64,000 nt of DNA from assembly GCF_026340565.1 (NCBI RefSeq), contig NZ_JAPEPB010000001.1:2952501-3016500 (forward strand), written 5' to 3'. Origin of the DNA: Kitasatospora sp. NBC_01287. Its GTDB lineage: Bacteria; Actinomycetota; Actinomycetes; Streptomycetales; Streptomycetaceae. The notes below the pieces were generated by a model. It did no database searches, was not told the origin of the DNA, and saw only the letters and a program-made list of their open reading frames with translations. The position numbers and the translations under genes are program-made. This document shows, in pieces, positions 39,627-48,906 of the stretch (positions are counted from its first letter, which is position 1; each line of letters begins with the position of its first letter).

Positions 39627-40714
39627 GCGCTCCGACGAACGAGCGGGCCAGTGCCTTCGCGGGCCTCTCCCGGGTGATGCTGCTGACCTTCCTGCGGGAC
39701 CGCACCGCGCTCTTCTTCACGCTGGCGATGCCGCTGATGTTCCTGGTGCTCTTCGGCTTCCTCTTCAAGGGCGCGACCTCCCCGCACCTGAAGATCGCCC
39801 AGGTCGGGCCGGTCGCGGTGCTGGACTCGGCCCAGGGGGCCGACCGGGCGGCGATCGACCAGGTGCTGACGATCACTCAGGTCCCGGACGAGCGGACCGC
39901 GTTGAGCAAGGTCAAGAAGGGCGACTACGACGGGCTGATCGAGCAGGGGCCCGGCGGCCAGGTGGTGGTGCGCTACAGCGCCTCGGACACCGTCAAGGCG
40001 GGCGGCGTGCAGGCCGTGGTCAACTCCCTGGTGCAGCAGGCCGACCAGGCCGCCACCCAGCAGGCTCCCGCCTACACCATGGTGGCGAGCCAGGTGGAGG
40101 ACCAGAGCCTCAAGCCGATCCAGTACCTCACCCCCGGCCTGCTCGGCTGGGCGATCGCCACCGGGGCGATCTTCGGGGCCTCGCTCAGCCTGGTCAACTG
40201 GCGCAAGAAGCGGATCCTGCGGCGGCTGCGGCTGGCGCCGATCAGCGTGGGCGCGATCGTGGGTTCGCGGCTGCTGGTCACCTGCGTGGTGGCGCTGGCG
40301 CAGACCGCGATCTTCCTGGCGGTGGCGACCACCCCCGCCTTCGGCCTCAAACTGACCGGTGACTGGCCGCTGGTGATCCCGCTGGTGCTCTGCGCCACCC
40401 TGGCCTTCATGTCGATCGGCCTGGTCACCGGCGCGATCGCGAAGACCGAGGAGGCGGCCAACGGCATCAACCAGGTCATCATCCTGCCGATGTCCTTCCT
40501 CTCCGGCGCCTTCTTCCCGCTGGACAACTCCCCGCACTGGCTGCAGCAGTTCTCCAAGGTCTTCCCGCTGCACTACCTGGTCACCTCGGCGCAGAGTGTG
40601 CTCAGCCGCGGCGGCGGCCTGATGGACGTGCTGCCGCAGATGGGCGGCCTGCTGGCGTTCGCCGCGGTGCTCAGCCTGATCGCCTGGCGGATCTTCGACT
40701 GGGAAGAGGCCTGA
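39623..40714 (+). CDS. ABC-2 type exporter permease
   Basis: A 363-residue membrane protein of the ABC-2 family. An N-terminal TM helix (~30-48) is followed by an extracytoplasmic domain of ~130 residues. Five TM helices then run from ~170 to the end, including LSGAFFPLDNSPHWLQQFSK, the conserved late extracellular loop. It pairs with the ATPase just upstream through a 4-bp overlap. The layout is that of a two-gene efflux system. A long hairpin follows the stop. Confidence 0.92.
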   Translation: MSAPTNERASAFAGLSRVMLLTFLRDRTALFFTLAMPLMFLVLFGFLFKGATSPHLKIAQVGPVAVLDSAQGADRAAIDQVLTITQVPDERTALSKVKKGDYDGLIEQGPGGQVVVRYSASDTVKAGGVQAVVNSLVQQADQAATQQAPAYTMVASQVEDQSLKPIQYLTPGLLGWAIATGAIFGASLSLVNWRKKRILRRLRLAPISVGAIVGSRLLVTCVVALAQTAIFLAVATTPAFGLKLTGDWPLVIPLVLCATLAFMSIGLVTGAIAKTEEAANGINQVIILPMSFLSGAFFPLDNSPHWLQQFSKVFPLHYLVTSAQSVLSRGGGLMDVLPQMGGLLAFAAVLSLIAWRIFDWEEA

Positions 40715-40735
40715 GCCCTGTCCGGCAGCCGCCCA

Positions 40736-40776
40736 GGGGCCCGGGGCCTAGGACGAACGTCCTGGTTCCGGGCCCC
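40736..40776 (+). terminator. Terminator after the ABC exporter
   Basis: GGGGCCCGG (40736-40744) pairs with CCGGGCCCC (40768-40776), and an inner AGGAC-GAAC-GTCCT stem-loop closes the hairpin. Confidence 0.75.
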
Positions 40777-40801
40777 GGGGGCGGTCTGCGACCATGGACG
40801 G

Positions 40802-41203
40802 GTGACTGAGATCGGGCAGGACGAGACGCGCGAGGAGACCTTCTTCGAGGCGGTCGGCGGCGAGGCCGCCTTCCGGCGACTGGTGCACCGCTTCTACCAG
40901 GGGGTGGCCGAGGACGAGCTGCTGCGCCCGATGTACCCCGAGGAGGACCTCGCCGGGGCCGAGGAGCGGCTGGCCCTCTTCCTGATGCAGTACTGGGGCG
41001 GCCCGCGCACCTACAGCGAGCAGCGCGGCCACCCGCGGCTGCGGATGCGGCACGTCCCGTTCAAGGTCGACCGGGCCGCGCACGACGCCTGGCTGCGGCA
41101 CATGCGGGTCGCCGTGGACGAGTTGGAGCTCGCGCCGGCCGCCGAGCGGCAGCTGTGGGACTACCTGACCTACGCGGCCGCCTCGATGGTGAACTCGCAC
41201 TGA
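40802..41203 (+). CDS. glbO: Group II truncated haemoglobin (GlbO-like)
   Basis: A 133-residue 2-on-2 globin. Phe31-Tyr32 form the B-helix pair (B10 Tyr), [20 protein letters not shown] is the E helix region, His84 in RMRHVPFKV is the proximal haem ligand, and Trp97 in DAWLRHM is the G8 Trp characteristic of group II (TrHbO). Such proteins bind O2 and NO and are thought to aid oxidative-stress tolerance or respiration. GTG 40802 is the start; in-frame upstream alternatives are absent. Its TGA begins a 14-bp repeat block. Confidence 0.93.
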   Translation: MTEIGQDETREETFFEAVGGEAAFRRLVHRFYQGVAEDELLRPMYPEEDLAGAEERLALFLMQYWGGPRTYSEQRGHPRLRMRHVPFKVDRAAHDAWLRHMRVAVDELELAPAAERQLWDYLTYAAASMVNSH

Positions 41204-41299
41204 CGCCGGACACAGCAGGCCCGACGCCGGAGGCCGGACACCTGACGCCGGAGGCCTGACGCCGGACACCTGACGCCGGGGGCCTGACGCCTGACGCCC
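41201..41299. repeat. Short imperfect tandem repeats (14-bp period)
   Basis: Three consecutive 14-bp units of the form TGACGCCGGAGGCC or TGACGCCGGACACC at 41243-41284, with partial units on both sides. They begin with the globin stop codon. Confidence 0.8.
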
Positions 41300-41422
41300 C
41301 TGGCCACGGCCCCCGCGTATCACGATCCGGACGCACGTTCGCCCACATCCCTTCCACCAACGTCCATGATCTGGCAACATCGCCTCCGTTATTCGGACGT
41401 TTCGGGGGGAGCAACGCCGTCC

Positions 41423-44400
41423 ATGGGCTTTGTCCTGCGCAGACTGCGCGGTCGCTGGCCGCTGGCCGCCGCCGCCTCGCTGACCGTGTTGCTGACCGCC
41501 GCCGTGCTCTGCGCGCTGAGCGCCTTCAACAGCGGGCTCGGGGACGCCGGAGTGCGCCGCGCACTCAGCGTCCAGGATCACAGCAGCACCACCCTGCGGA
41601 TCACCGCCGCCAGCACTGACGTGAGCGGCCGGGCCGCCGCCGAGCAGCAGGTCCAGGGGCTGGCCGCGAGGATCTTCGGCCCGCGGCTGCCCAGCACCGT
41701 GCACGAGCTGGCCACCAGCCACGCGTACGCGCTGCCCGCGTCGGCGAGCGCCACCCCCGCGGCCCCGAGCACCACCCCCGCGAACACCACCTCCGCGAGC
41801 ACCACCCCCGCGAACACCGGCAGCAAGCCGGCCGACCCCGACCTGACCCTGCTCGCCGCGCTCGACCCGGCCCAGGTCACCGTCACCGCCGGCCGCCTGC
41901 CGCAGCCCGCCGCCGCCGCCGGCGAGCCCCTGCAGGTGGCCGTCCCCGACATCGCGCTCAGCCGGCTCGGCCTGCGCACCGCCGCGCTGCCCGCCACCCT
42001 GCACCTGGTCGACCGCTACGACGGCTCCGCGCTGGACGTCCAGGTCACCGGCAGCTACCGCGCCACCGACCCGACCGCCCCCTACTGGCAGATCGACCCG
42101 GTCGGCGGACGCGGCCTGCAGGTCAGCGGCTTCACCACCTACGGCCCGCTGCTGGCGCCCGACAGCGTCTTCACCGGCGGCCGGATCGCCCAGCAGGGCC
42201 TGAGCTGGGTGGTCACCACCGACTTCACCCGGGCTCGGGCGGACGACCTGGACGCCTTGCGGGACCGGACGAGCGGTCAGCTGACGGACTTCCAGCAGCA
42301 GACCGGTTTCACCGCGACCAGCCTGCTGCCGGACGTCCTCGACGAACTGCACAACGACCTGCTGGTGGCCACCTCCACCCTGGTGATCGGCAGCCTCCAA
42401 CTGGCCGTGCTGGCGATCGCCGCGCTGATCCTGGTGACCCGGCTGCTGACCGAACGGCAGGTCGCCGAGGACGCGCTGCTCACCGCGCGCGGCGCCGCCT
42501 GGTACCGGATCGCCGGGCTGACCGCGCTGGAGGCCGGCCTGCTCGTGCTGCCCGCCGCCGGGCTCGCCCCGCTGCTCACCGCCCCGCTGCTGCGCCTGCT
42601 CGACCACTTCGGTCCACTGGCCCACAGTGGGGCGCGGCTGGACGACGGGCTCTCGCCCGGCTCCTGGCTGGTCGCACTCGTGATCGCCGCCTGCGCGGGG
42701 CTGATGATGCTGGTGCCCAGCGCCCTGCGGGCGGGCGGCTCGGCGCTGCGCCGCCGGCCCGGCCGGCGCCAGGCGCTGCGTTCCGGGCTGGTCAGGTCCG
42801 GCGCCGACCTGGCCCTGCTGGCGCTCGCCGTCCTCGCCTACCTCCAGCTCGCGCACTACAGCTCGGCGTCCGGTGCCGGCACCACCGCCACCGCCGCGGG
42901 CCCCGCCGCCACCGGTGGCGGGGCGCTGTCCGCGGACGCGACCGGCCGGCTCGGACTGGATCCGGTCCTGGTCACCGCGCCCACCCTGGCACTCTGCGCC
43001 GGCACCCTGCTGGCGCTGCGGCTGCTGCCGCTGGCCGCCAAGCTCGGCGAGCGCTGGGCGGGCCGCCGCACCGGGCTGCCGGCCGCGCTGGCCGGCTGGC
43101 AGTTCGCCCGGCGCCCGCGGCGCAACGCCGGACCGGTGCTGCTGCTGGTCCTCGCGGTCTCGATGGGCCTGCTCGCGCTCGGCCAGGGCGCCTCCCTCAC
43201 CGCCTCGCAGCGCGACCAGGCCGACTTCGCCACCGTGGGCGGCCTGCGGGTGAGCGCCCTGGGCGTCCCGGCGGTCGGCCAGGGCGGGGTGCTCGCGGCG
43301 CTGCCCGGCGGCAGCCGGTTCCTGCCGGTCTCCCGCCAGCCGCTGCCGCTGCACGGCGGGGTGATCGGCCAGCTGCTGGCCGTGGACAGCAAGGACGCGG
43401 CGACCTCGGTGCGGCTGCGCCCCGACCTGACCGGCGGACGCGGCGCGGCCCAGGTCTTCGCCCCACTGACCGCGGGCGCCGGGCCGGCCGACGGCCTCGC
43501 GCTGCCCGGCGAGCCGACCGCCCTGGACCTCGACATCTCGGTGCGGACCGCCGAGAGCCCGCCCCCGACCGACCTGCCACCGGACGTCGTCCTGCCGCCG
43601 GCCAGTTTGAACGCGCCCGAACTCAGCCTGGAGCTGCGCGACCGCTTCGGGGTGACCTTCGAGGGAATCACCGACGCCCTGCCGGACAACGGTGACCGCA
43701 CCGTCCGGATCGACCTGGGTCATCTCTTCGCCGACCCGGTCGGCCGCCCCGCCTACCCGCTCACCCTGACCGGCTTCCAGCTGAGCAACAGCGGCGGCTT
43801 CGGCAGCAGCGAGAACGAGAAGCAGCAGGTGGTGGTCCACCAGATCCGCACGGTGGGCACGGGCGACGGGGCGGGCACCGCGGTGGCGACGGCTGCCGGG
43901 CTGAACTGGCAGGCCCGGACCGCCGACTCCACGCCCGGTGCGCCCTCCAGGGCTCCCCAGCTGAGCCCGGGGCAGGACCTGCTCGACGTGAGTTACCTGA
44001 CGGACAGCCGTGCCACCCAGGAGGTGAGCGCGGCCGGACCCGGCGGCGCCGCCCCCGACACCGTCGACGCCGTGGCGACCGAGGACTTCCTCGCCGCCAC
44101 CGGCGCCTCGGTCGGCCGGCACATCCCGCTGCAGCTCGGCACCGCGAACCTGGACATCACGATCGTCGAGGCACTCCCCGCGCTGCCCACCGCCGGCAGC
44201 GACAGCGGCGGTCCGACCGCCGCGCTGATGGTCGACCTGGCCACCCTGGACCGGGCGTTGACCGACGGCGGCGGCGCGCCGCTCGGGCCCACCGAGTGGT
44301 GGCTGCCCAGCACCGGCCCGGCCGACCAGGTGCCCGCCCGGGCCGCCACCGCGCTGCGGGCCGGCACCGTGCCGGCCCGGGTGGACCTGGCCGGCGAGCA

Positions 44401-44866
44401 ACTGGCGGGGATGCGCGACGACCCGCTGGGGGCCGGCCCGCAGAGCGCGCTGCTGGCGCTGACCGTCGCCGCCGCCGTGCTGGCCGCGATCGGCTTCGCG
44501 GCGGCCGCGGTGGGCGCTGCCGGGGAGCGGGCGGCCGAGTTCGCCGTGCTGCGCGCGCTGGGCGCCCCGCACCGCCAACTGGCCAGGACCGCCGCCGCCG
44601 AGCAGGGGATCCTGATCGCGCTCGGCCTCGGGGTCGGCACGCTGCTGGGCACGGTGCTGGTGCACCTGGTGGTGCCGCACACCGTGCTCACCCCGGCGGC
44701 GCACCGCCCGATGCCGCCGGTCCTGGTGGTGCTGCCGCCCTGGCAGGTGCTGGTGCTGCTCGGGGCCGTCGCCGCGCCGCCCGTGCTGCTCACCCTCCGC
44801 CGGGTGCTGCGGCGGCCCCGCGCCGCCGAGACCGTCGCCCGCCTGCGTCACTCGGAGGAGATGTGA
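41423..44866 (+). CDS. FtsX-family ABC transporter permease (large)
   Basis: A 1147-residue MacB/FtsX-type permease. One N-terminal TM helix (~12-32) is followed by a Thr/Ala/Ser-rich extracytoplasmic domain. A core of FtsX-type TM helices lies near residues ~320-470 and ~520-570, a second large extracytoplasmic domain spans ~590-1010, and three TM helices close the protein (~1015-1130). RLLTERQVAEDALLTARGAA and FAVLRALGAPHRQLARTAAA are the coupling-helix motifs that touch the ATPase. ATG 41423 is preferred over 41366 because the RRLRGRWPLAAAASLT TM start follows. The stop overlaps the next permease (GTGA). Confidence 0.87.
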   Translation: MGFVLRRLRGRWPLAAAASLTVLLTAAVLCALSAFNSGLGDAGVRRALSVQDHSSTTLRITAASTDVSGRAAAEQQVQGLAARIFGPRLPSTVHELATSHAYALPASASATPAAPSTTPANTTSASTTPANTGSKPADPDLTLLAALDPAQVTVTAGRLPQPAAAAGEPLQVAVPDIALSRLGLRTAALPATLHLVDRYDGSALDVQVTGSYRATDPTAPYWQIDPVGGRGLQVSGFTTYGPLLAPDSVFTGGRIAQQGLSWVVTTDFTRARADDLDALRDRTSGQLTDFQQQTGFTATSLLPDVLDELHNDLLVATSTLVIGSLQLAVLAIAALILVTRLLTERQVAEDALLTARGAAWYRIAGLTALEAGLLVLPAAGLAPLLTAPLLRLLDHFGPLAHSGARLDDGLSPGSWLVALVIAACAGLMMLVPSALRAGGSALRRRPGRRQALRSGLVRSGADLALLALAVLAYLQLAHYSSASGAGTTATAAGPAATGGGALSADATGRLGLDPVLVTAPTLALCAGTLLALRLLPLAAKLGERWAGRRTGLPAALAGWQFARRPRRNAGPVLLLVLAVSMGLLALGQGASLTASQRDQADFATVGGLRVSALGVPAVGQGGVLAALPGGSRFLPVSRQPLPLHGGVIGQLLAVDSKDAATSVRLRPDLTGGRGAAQVFAPLTAGAGPADGLALPGEPTALDLDISVRTAESPPPTDLPPDVVLPPASLNAPELSLELRDRFGVTFEGITDALPDNGDRTVRIDLGHLFADPVGRPAYPLTLTGFQLSNSGGFGSSENEKQQVVVHQIRTVGTGDGAGTAVATAAGLNWQARTADSTPGAPSRAPQLSPGQDLLDVSYLTDSRATQEVSAAGPGGAAPDTVDAVATEDFLAATGASVGRHIPLQLGTANLDITIVEALPALPTAGSDSGGPTAALMVDLATLDRALTDGGGAPLGPTEWWLPSTGPADQVPARAATALRAGTVPARVDLAGEQLAGMRDDPLGAGPQSALLALTVAAAVLAAIGFAAAAVGAAGERAAEFAVLRALGAPHRQLARTAAAEQGILIALGLGVGTLLGTVLVHLVVPHTVLTPAAHRPMPPVLVVLPPWQVLVLLGAVAAPPVLLTLRRVLRRPRAAETVARLRHSEEM

Positions 44867-47790
44867 GCGCCGCCCGCCCGTTGGCCCCCTGGGTGCGGAC
44901 CCGGCTGCGCACCAGCCGCGCCGCCGCCCTGCTGCTCGCCCTGCTGGTGCTCGGCACCGCGTTCCTGGCCGCCGCGCTGCCGCGGGTCCTGGACCGGGAC
45001 GGCGACCAGGCGGTGGCGAAGCTGCTCTCCGCTGCCACACCGGGAAGCCGCAGCCTGACCGCCACGACCACCAGCGCCGCACAGCCGACCGCCGACGGCC
45101 CGGACGTCGATGCCCCGAGCAGCGGCAGCCCGGCCGGGTACAGCCAGGCCATCTCCGACCAGGTCGCCCAGCTGCTCCGGGGTGAGGTCACCCAGCCGCT
45201 GGCCCCCTCCCTCACCGAGCAGACCTACGGCGCCCGCACCAAGTACTCCCGCGGCCTCACCACGCCCGGCCTGCCTGCCCCCGACGGCCTGCCGCCCGTG
45301 ATGAACCTGATCACCCTGCACGACCAGGATCCGCACCTGCGGCTGCTGGCCGGCCACCTGCCCGACGCGGTCACCCCGGGGCCCGGCGGCGCCCGCGTCT
45401 TCGAGGTCGCCCTCGCCAAGCCGACCGCGGACCTGCTCGGCGTGGGAGTGGGCGCGGTCCTGGACACCAACCTGAAGGGCCGGCCGAAGCTCTTCCAGGC
45501 GGTGGTCACCGGGATCTTCCAGCCGAACGCCCCGAACGAGGCGTTCTGGTCCGCCACCCCGTGCCTGACCGGCCCCTGCCTCGAATCCACCCCGTTCACC
45601 CAGGCCTCGCCACCCGCCCAGTACTGGGAGGCCAACGCGCTGGTCGGTCCTGGACAACTGGACCAGCTGCCGCTCTGGGGCGGCCAGGGGGAGCTCTTCT
45701 GGCAGCTCCCGATCGACCCGCACCACCTGCACGCCTACCAGCTCGGCCAGGCGCAGCACCTGGTCAGCTCGATCCTGGACGGACCGCTGGCCGCGGACCT
45801 CGCCACCAACAGCGGCATCCCCGGCCTGCGGGCCGAGTCGATGCTGCCCTCCCTGCTGGACCAGGCCCAGCAGCAGCGCGCCGCGGTCGCCCCGCTCAGC
45901 GCGATCGGCCCGCTCGGCGCGGGCGCGGTCGCCATCGTGGTGCTGCTGCTGGCCGCCGGGCTCGCGGTGGACCGCCGCGGTGCCGAGCTGAGCCTGCTGC
46001 GCGCCCGCGGCGGCTCGCTGCGGGCGATCGGCGGCCGGCTGCTGGCCGAGACCGCCGTACTGGTGCTGCCCGCCGCCCTGTTGGGCACCGCGCTGGCGCT
46101 GCTCCTGCTGCCCGCACCCCGGTGGACGGCCGCGGTGCTGCTCGGTGTGCTGACCGGGCTGGTGGGACTGCTGCCGTTCCCGGTGCGGGCGGTGGCGATG
46201 CTGCGCGCCACCGGGCCGCGCGGGCCCGGGCGCGGCGGCCCCGCTCCGGCCAGGCGGGCCCGGTTCGCCCGGCTGCTCGGCGAGCCGCGCCGGGCGGTGG
46301 CCGAACTGGCGGCGCTGGCACTGGCCGCCGCGGCCGTGCTGGCGGCGCGACGGCGCGGGGTGACCCCGCAGGGCAGTTCGGTGGACCTGCTGCTGAGCGG
46401 CGCGCCGGTGCTGCTGGCGGTGGCGGGCGCGGTGCTGCTGGCCCGGCTTTTCCCGCTGCTGCTGGCACCCGGAGCCCACTGGGCGGCCCGGCGGCCCGGG
46501 GCGATCGGGTTCCTCGGGCTGGCCAGGTCCACCCGCGGCGGTGGCTCGGCCGGTTCGTCCGGTCCGGCCGGTTCGCGGCTGCGGCAGGCACCCACGGTGC
46601 TGCCGTTGATGGCGCTCATGCTCGCGGTCGCCACGGCGGGCTTCGGTGTCACCATGCTGGACTCCGCCGGCTCCGCGCGGCAGCTGGCGGTCCGCCAACT
46701 CGTCGGCGGCGACGCCCGGGTGATGGCGAACCAGGACGACACGCTGCCGGCCGCCTTCCCGGCGGCCGCCGCCCAGCTGCCCGGGCTGCGGACCGGCACC
46801 TCCGTGGTGGTCGACGGGGACGCCGCGCTGGACACCGCCGGCGGCGACTCGATGGCCGGGGCCGTGCTGGTCATCGTGGATCCGCGGGGCTACGCCGCGC
46901 TGGCGCAGTACCTCGGGTACGGCCAGTTCGACCCGGCCGTGCTGGACGGCTCCAACGACGCGCCGAGCGACCCGGTCCCCGCGCTGATCAGCGACAACGT
47001 CGCGGCCCAGGTCGGCGCCCAGGAGTCCTTCATCCAGCTGCCGGCCAGCTACGGCAACCTGCGGATCAAGCAGGCGGGCTCGGTGCACCGCACCGCCGCC
47101 ATGCCGGACCCGGCCGAGCGTCCGGTGGTCATCGTCTCCGCCGCGGCGGTCGGCCGCCAGCTGCCCAAGGCCGGGCCGCTGCTGGCGGCGCCCACCGAGT
47201 GGTTCGGCGCGGGCAGCGGGATCAGCAGCGCCGCGCTGCGCGGCCTGCTGGCCAAGGAGCTGCCCGCGGCACCGGGCGCCGGCGAGGACCGGGTCGATCT
47301 GCGGTACACCATCGCCACCGAGGGCGACTACGTCCAGCGGCTGGGTGGTGCGCCGCTGCAGCGGTCGACCGAGCGGCTGTTCTGGAGCTCGATCCTTGCC
47401 GCCGCCGGGTACAGCGCGCTCTCGCTGCTGCTCAGCCTGCTGCGGGCCGCGCCCGAACGCGCGGCGCTGCTGGCCCGGTTGCGCACCATGGGCCTGCGGC
47501 CGCGCCAGGGGCTGACACTCATCCTGATCGAGGCGCTGCCGCCGGCCCTGGTGGCGGCGGTGGCCGGGGCGGGCCTGTCCCTCCTGGCCGTGCCGCTGCT
47601 GGGCTCGGCGGTCAACCTGTCGGCCATGGCCGGCGCCGTCGTGCCCGGCGGCCTGCGCATCGCGCCGGGTGCGGTGGCCGTGCAGGCGCTGCTCCTGGCG
47701 GCGCTGTCCTGCGCGGTGGTGGTCGCGGAGACGCTGCTCGCCGGGCGGCGGCAGATCAATACCGAGTTGAGAGCGGGTGACCAGCGGTGA
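44863..47790 (+). CDS. FtsX-family ABC transporter permease (second subunit)
   Basis: A 975-residue partner permease with the same plan: an N-terminal TM helix (ALLLALLVLGTAFLAAALP), an extracytoplasmic domain, and central TM helices with the coupling motif DRRGAELSLLRARGGSLRAI. A second extracytoplasmic domain (~590-840) and three C-terminal TM helices with LLARLRTMGLRPRQGLTLIL follow. GTG 44863 overlaps the previous stop and has GGAGGAG upstream. Together the two permeases and the ATPase form a tripartite system, probably exporting or extracting lipids or peptides from the membrane, or acting in signalling (inference). Confidence 0.87.
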   Translation: MSAARPLAPWVRTRLRTSRAAALLLALLVLGTAFLAAALPRVLDRDGDQAVAKLLSAATPGSRSLTATTTSAAQPTADGPDVDAPSSGSPAGYSQAISDQVAQLLRGEVTQPLAPSLTEQTYGARTKYSRGLTTPGLPAPDGLPPVMNLITLHDQDPHLRLLAGHLPDAVTPGPGGARVFEVALAKPTADLLGVGVGAVLDTNLKGRPKLFQAVVTGIFQPNAPNEAFWSATPCLTGPCLESTPFTQASPPAQYWEANALVGPGQLDQLPLWGGQGELFWQLPIDPHHLHAYQLGQAQHLVSSILDGPLAADLATNSGIPGLRAESMLPSLLDQAQQQRAAVAPLSAIGPLGAGAVAIVVLLLAAGLAVDRRGAELSLLRARGGSLRAIGGRLLAETAVLVLPAALLGTALALLLLPAPRWTAAVLLGVLTGLVGLLPFPVRAVAMLRATGPRGPGRGGPAPARRARFARLLGEPRRAVAELAALALAAAAVLAARRRGVTPQGSSVDLLLSGAPVLLAVAGAVLLARLFPLLLAPGAHWAARRPGAIGFLGLARSTRGGGSAGSSGPAGSRLRQAPTVLPLMALMLAVATAGFGVTMLDSAGSARQLAVRQLVGGDARVMANQDDTLPAAFPAAAAQLPGLRTGTSVVVDGDAALDTAGGDSMAGAVLVIVDPRGYAALAQYLGYGQFDPAVLDGSNDAPSDPVPALISDNVAAQVGAQESFIQLPASYGNLRIKQAGSVHRTAAMPDPAERPVVIVSAAAVGRQLPKAGPLLAAPTEWFGAGSGISSAALRGLLAKELPAAPGAGEDRVDLRYTIATEGDYVQRLGGAPLQRSTERLFWSSILAAAGYSALSLLLSLLRAAPERAALLARLRTMGLRPRQGLTLILIEALPPALVAAVAGAGLSLLAVPLLGSAVNLSAMAGAVVPGGLRIAPGAVAVQALLLAALSCAVVVAETLLAGRRQINTELRAGDQR

Positions 47791-47876
47791 GCGGTGGGGC
47801 TGAGGTGAGCGGTGGGACCGCGGTGAGCAGTGAGGCTGAGGTGAGCGGTGAGGCCGCGGTGAGCAGTGAGGCTGAG
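47787..47876 (+). repeat. Five 18-bp tandem repeats at the ATPase start
   Basis: Five 18-bp units beginning GTGAGC (GTGAGCGGTGGGGCTGAG and variants) occupy the first 30 codons of the ATPase gene; a sixth GTGAGC follows at 47877. Every unit supplies an in-frame GTG, so six possible starts are stacked. Confidence 0.9.
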
Positions 47877-48833
47877 GTGAGCTTCGAGGAGCTGCAGCAG
47901 CGGGTCCGGACCGCCGAGCGGCAACCCGCCTACGGGCACGACTCGGTGATCGCCTGCGACCGCCTGGTCCGCATCTTCACCGCCGACCGGGTCGAGGTGC
48001 AGGCGCTGCAGGGCCTGGACCTGCTGGTCCGCAAGGGCGACCTGGTCGCCCTGGTCGGGTCCTCCGGCAGCGGCAAGTCCACCCTGCTCAACATCCTGGC
48101 CGGTCTCGACGTGCCCTCGGCCGGCTCTGCCACCGTGGCCGGTGCCGACCTGCTGACCATGACGGCCAAGGAGCGGCTGCGCTACCGCCGCGAGGTGGTC
48201 GGCTTCATCTGGCAGCAGACCGCGCGCAACCTGATGCCGTTCCTGACCGCCGCGCAGAACGTCGCGCTCCCCATGCAGTTGAACGGCACCCGCTGGGCAC
48301 CCGGTCTGGCCCGGCGCCGAGCCGCCCGCGCGGCGGAGCTGCTGGAGGCGATCGGCATCGGCCACCTGGCCGACCGCCGGCCCGCCCAGCTCTCCGGCGG
48401 CGAGCAGCAGCGGGTGGCGATCGCCGTCGCCATGGCCAACAACCCCTCGGTGGTGCTGGCCGACGAGCCGACCGGCGAGCTGGACTCGGAGACCGCCGCC
48501 GGGATCTTCGAGGCCTTCCGCACCGTCAACCGCGAGCTGGGCGCCACCGTGGTGATCGTGACGCACGACCCGATGGTGGCCGGCGAGGTCCGCCGCACGG
48601 TGGCGATCCGGGACGGCCGGACCAGCTCCGAGGTGCTGCGGCAGACGAGTACCGACGAGCAGGGGCAGGAGACGGTCAGCGAGCGGGAGTACGTGATGCT
48701 GGACCGCACCGGACGGGTGCAACTGCCGCGCGAGTTCCTGGCCGCGCTGGGCATGGAGCACCGGGTCGCGGTCGAGCTGGCCGCCGACCACATCGCGCTC
48801 CACCCGGACGACCGTGCCGGGCAGGCCGACTGA
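47787..48833 (+). CDS. ABC transporter ATP-binding protein with C-terminal AbrB-like domain
   Basis: A 348-residue MacB/LolD-type ATPase: Walker A GSSGSGKSTLL (~95), Q-loop FIWQQTARNLMPF, signature LSGGEQQRVAI, Walker B VVLADEPTGELDSE, H-loop VTHDPMV. The last ~45 residues, VMLDRTGRVQLPREFLAALG then MEHRVAVELAADHIALHP, look like a SpoVT/AbrB-type swapped-hairpin domain, an unusual addition. The N-terminal ~30 residues are a 6-residue repeat from the 18-bp DNA repeats. GTG 47787 overlaps the upstream stop; GTG 47877 (SFEELQQRV) may be the real start. It should power the two FtsX permeases. Confidence 0.88.
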   Translation: MSGGAEVSGGTAVSSEAEVSGEAAVSSEAEVSFEELQQRVRTAERQPAYGHDSVIACDRLVRIFTADRVEVQALQGLDLLVRKGDLVALVGSSGSGKSTLLNILAGLDVPSAGSATVAGADLLTMTAKERLRYRREVVGFIWQQTARNLMPFLTAAQNVALPMQLNGTRWAPGLARRRAARAAELLEAIGIGHLADRRPAQLSGGEQQRVAIAVAMANNPSVVLADEPTGELDSETAAGIFEAFRTVNRELGATVVIVTHDPMVAGEVRRTVAIRDGRTSSEVLRQTSTDEQGQETVSEREYVMLDRTGRVQLPREFLAALGMEHRVAVELAADHIALHPDDRAGQAD

Positions 48834-48906
48834 CCCCGGGCCGGCTGGGAGCGGGGCGCGGGGGACGCGGCGCGGGGCGGGCCCGCGGCAAGTCAGCTGA
48901 ACGGGG

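Noticed and set aside
40748-45082. Minus-strand open frame of more than 1,400 codons
   Set aside because: It runs antisense to the truncated haemoglobin and FtsX permease genes and has only Gln/Gly/Arg-rich low-complexity protein, the usual shadow frame in GC-rich coding DNA.
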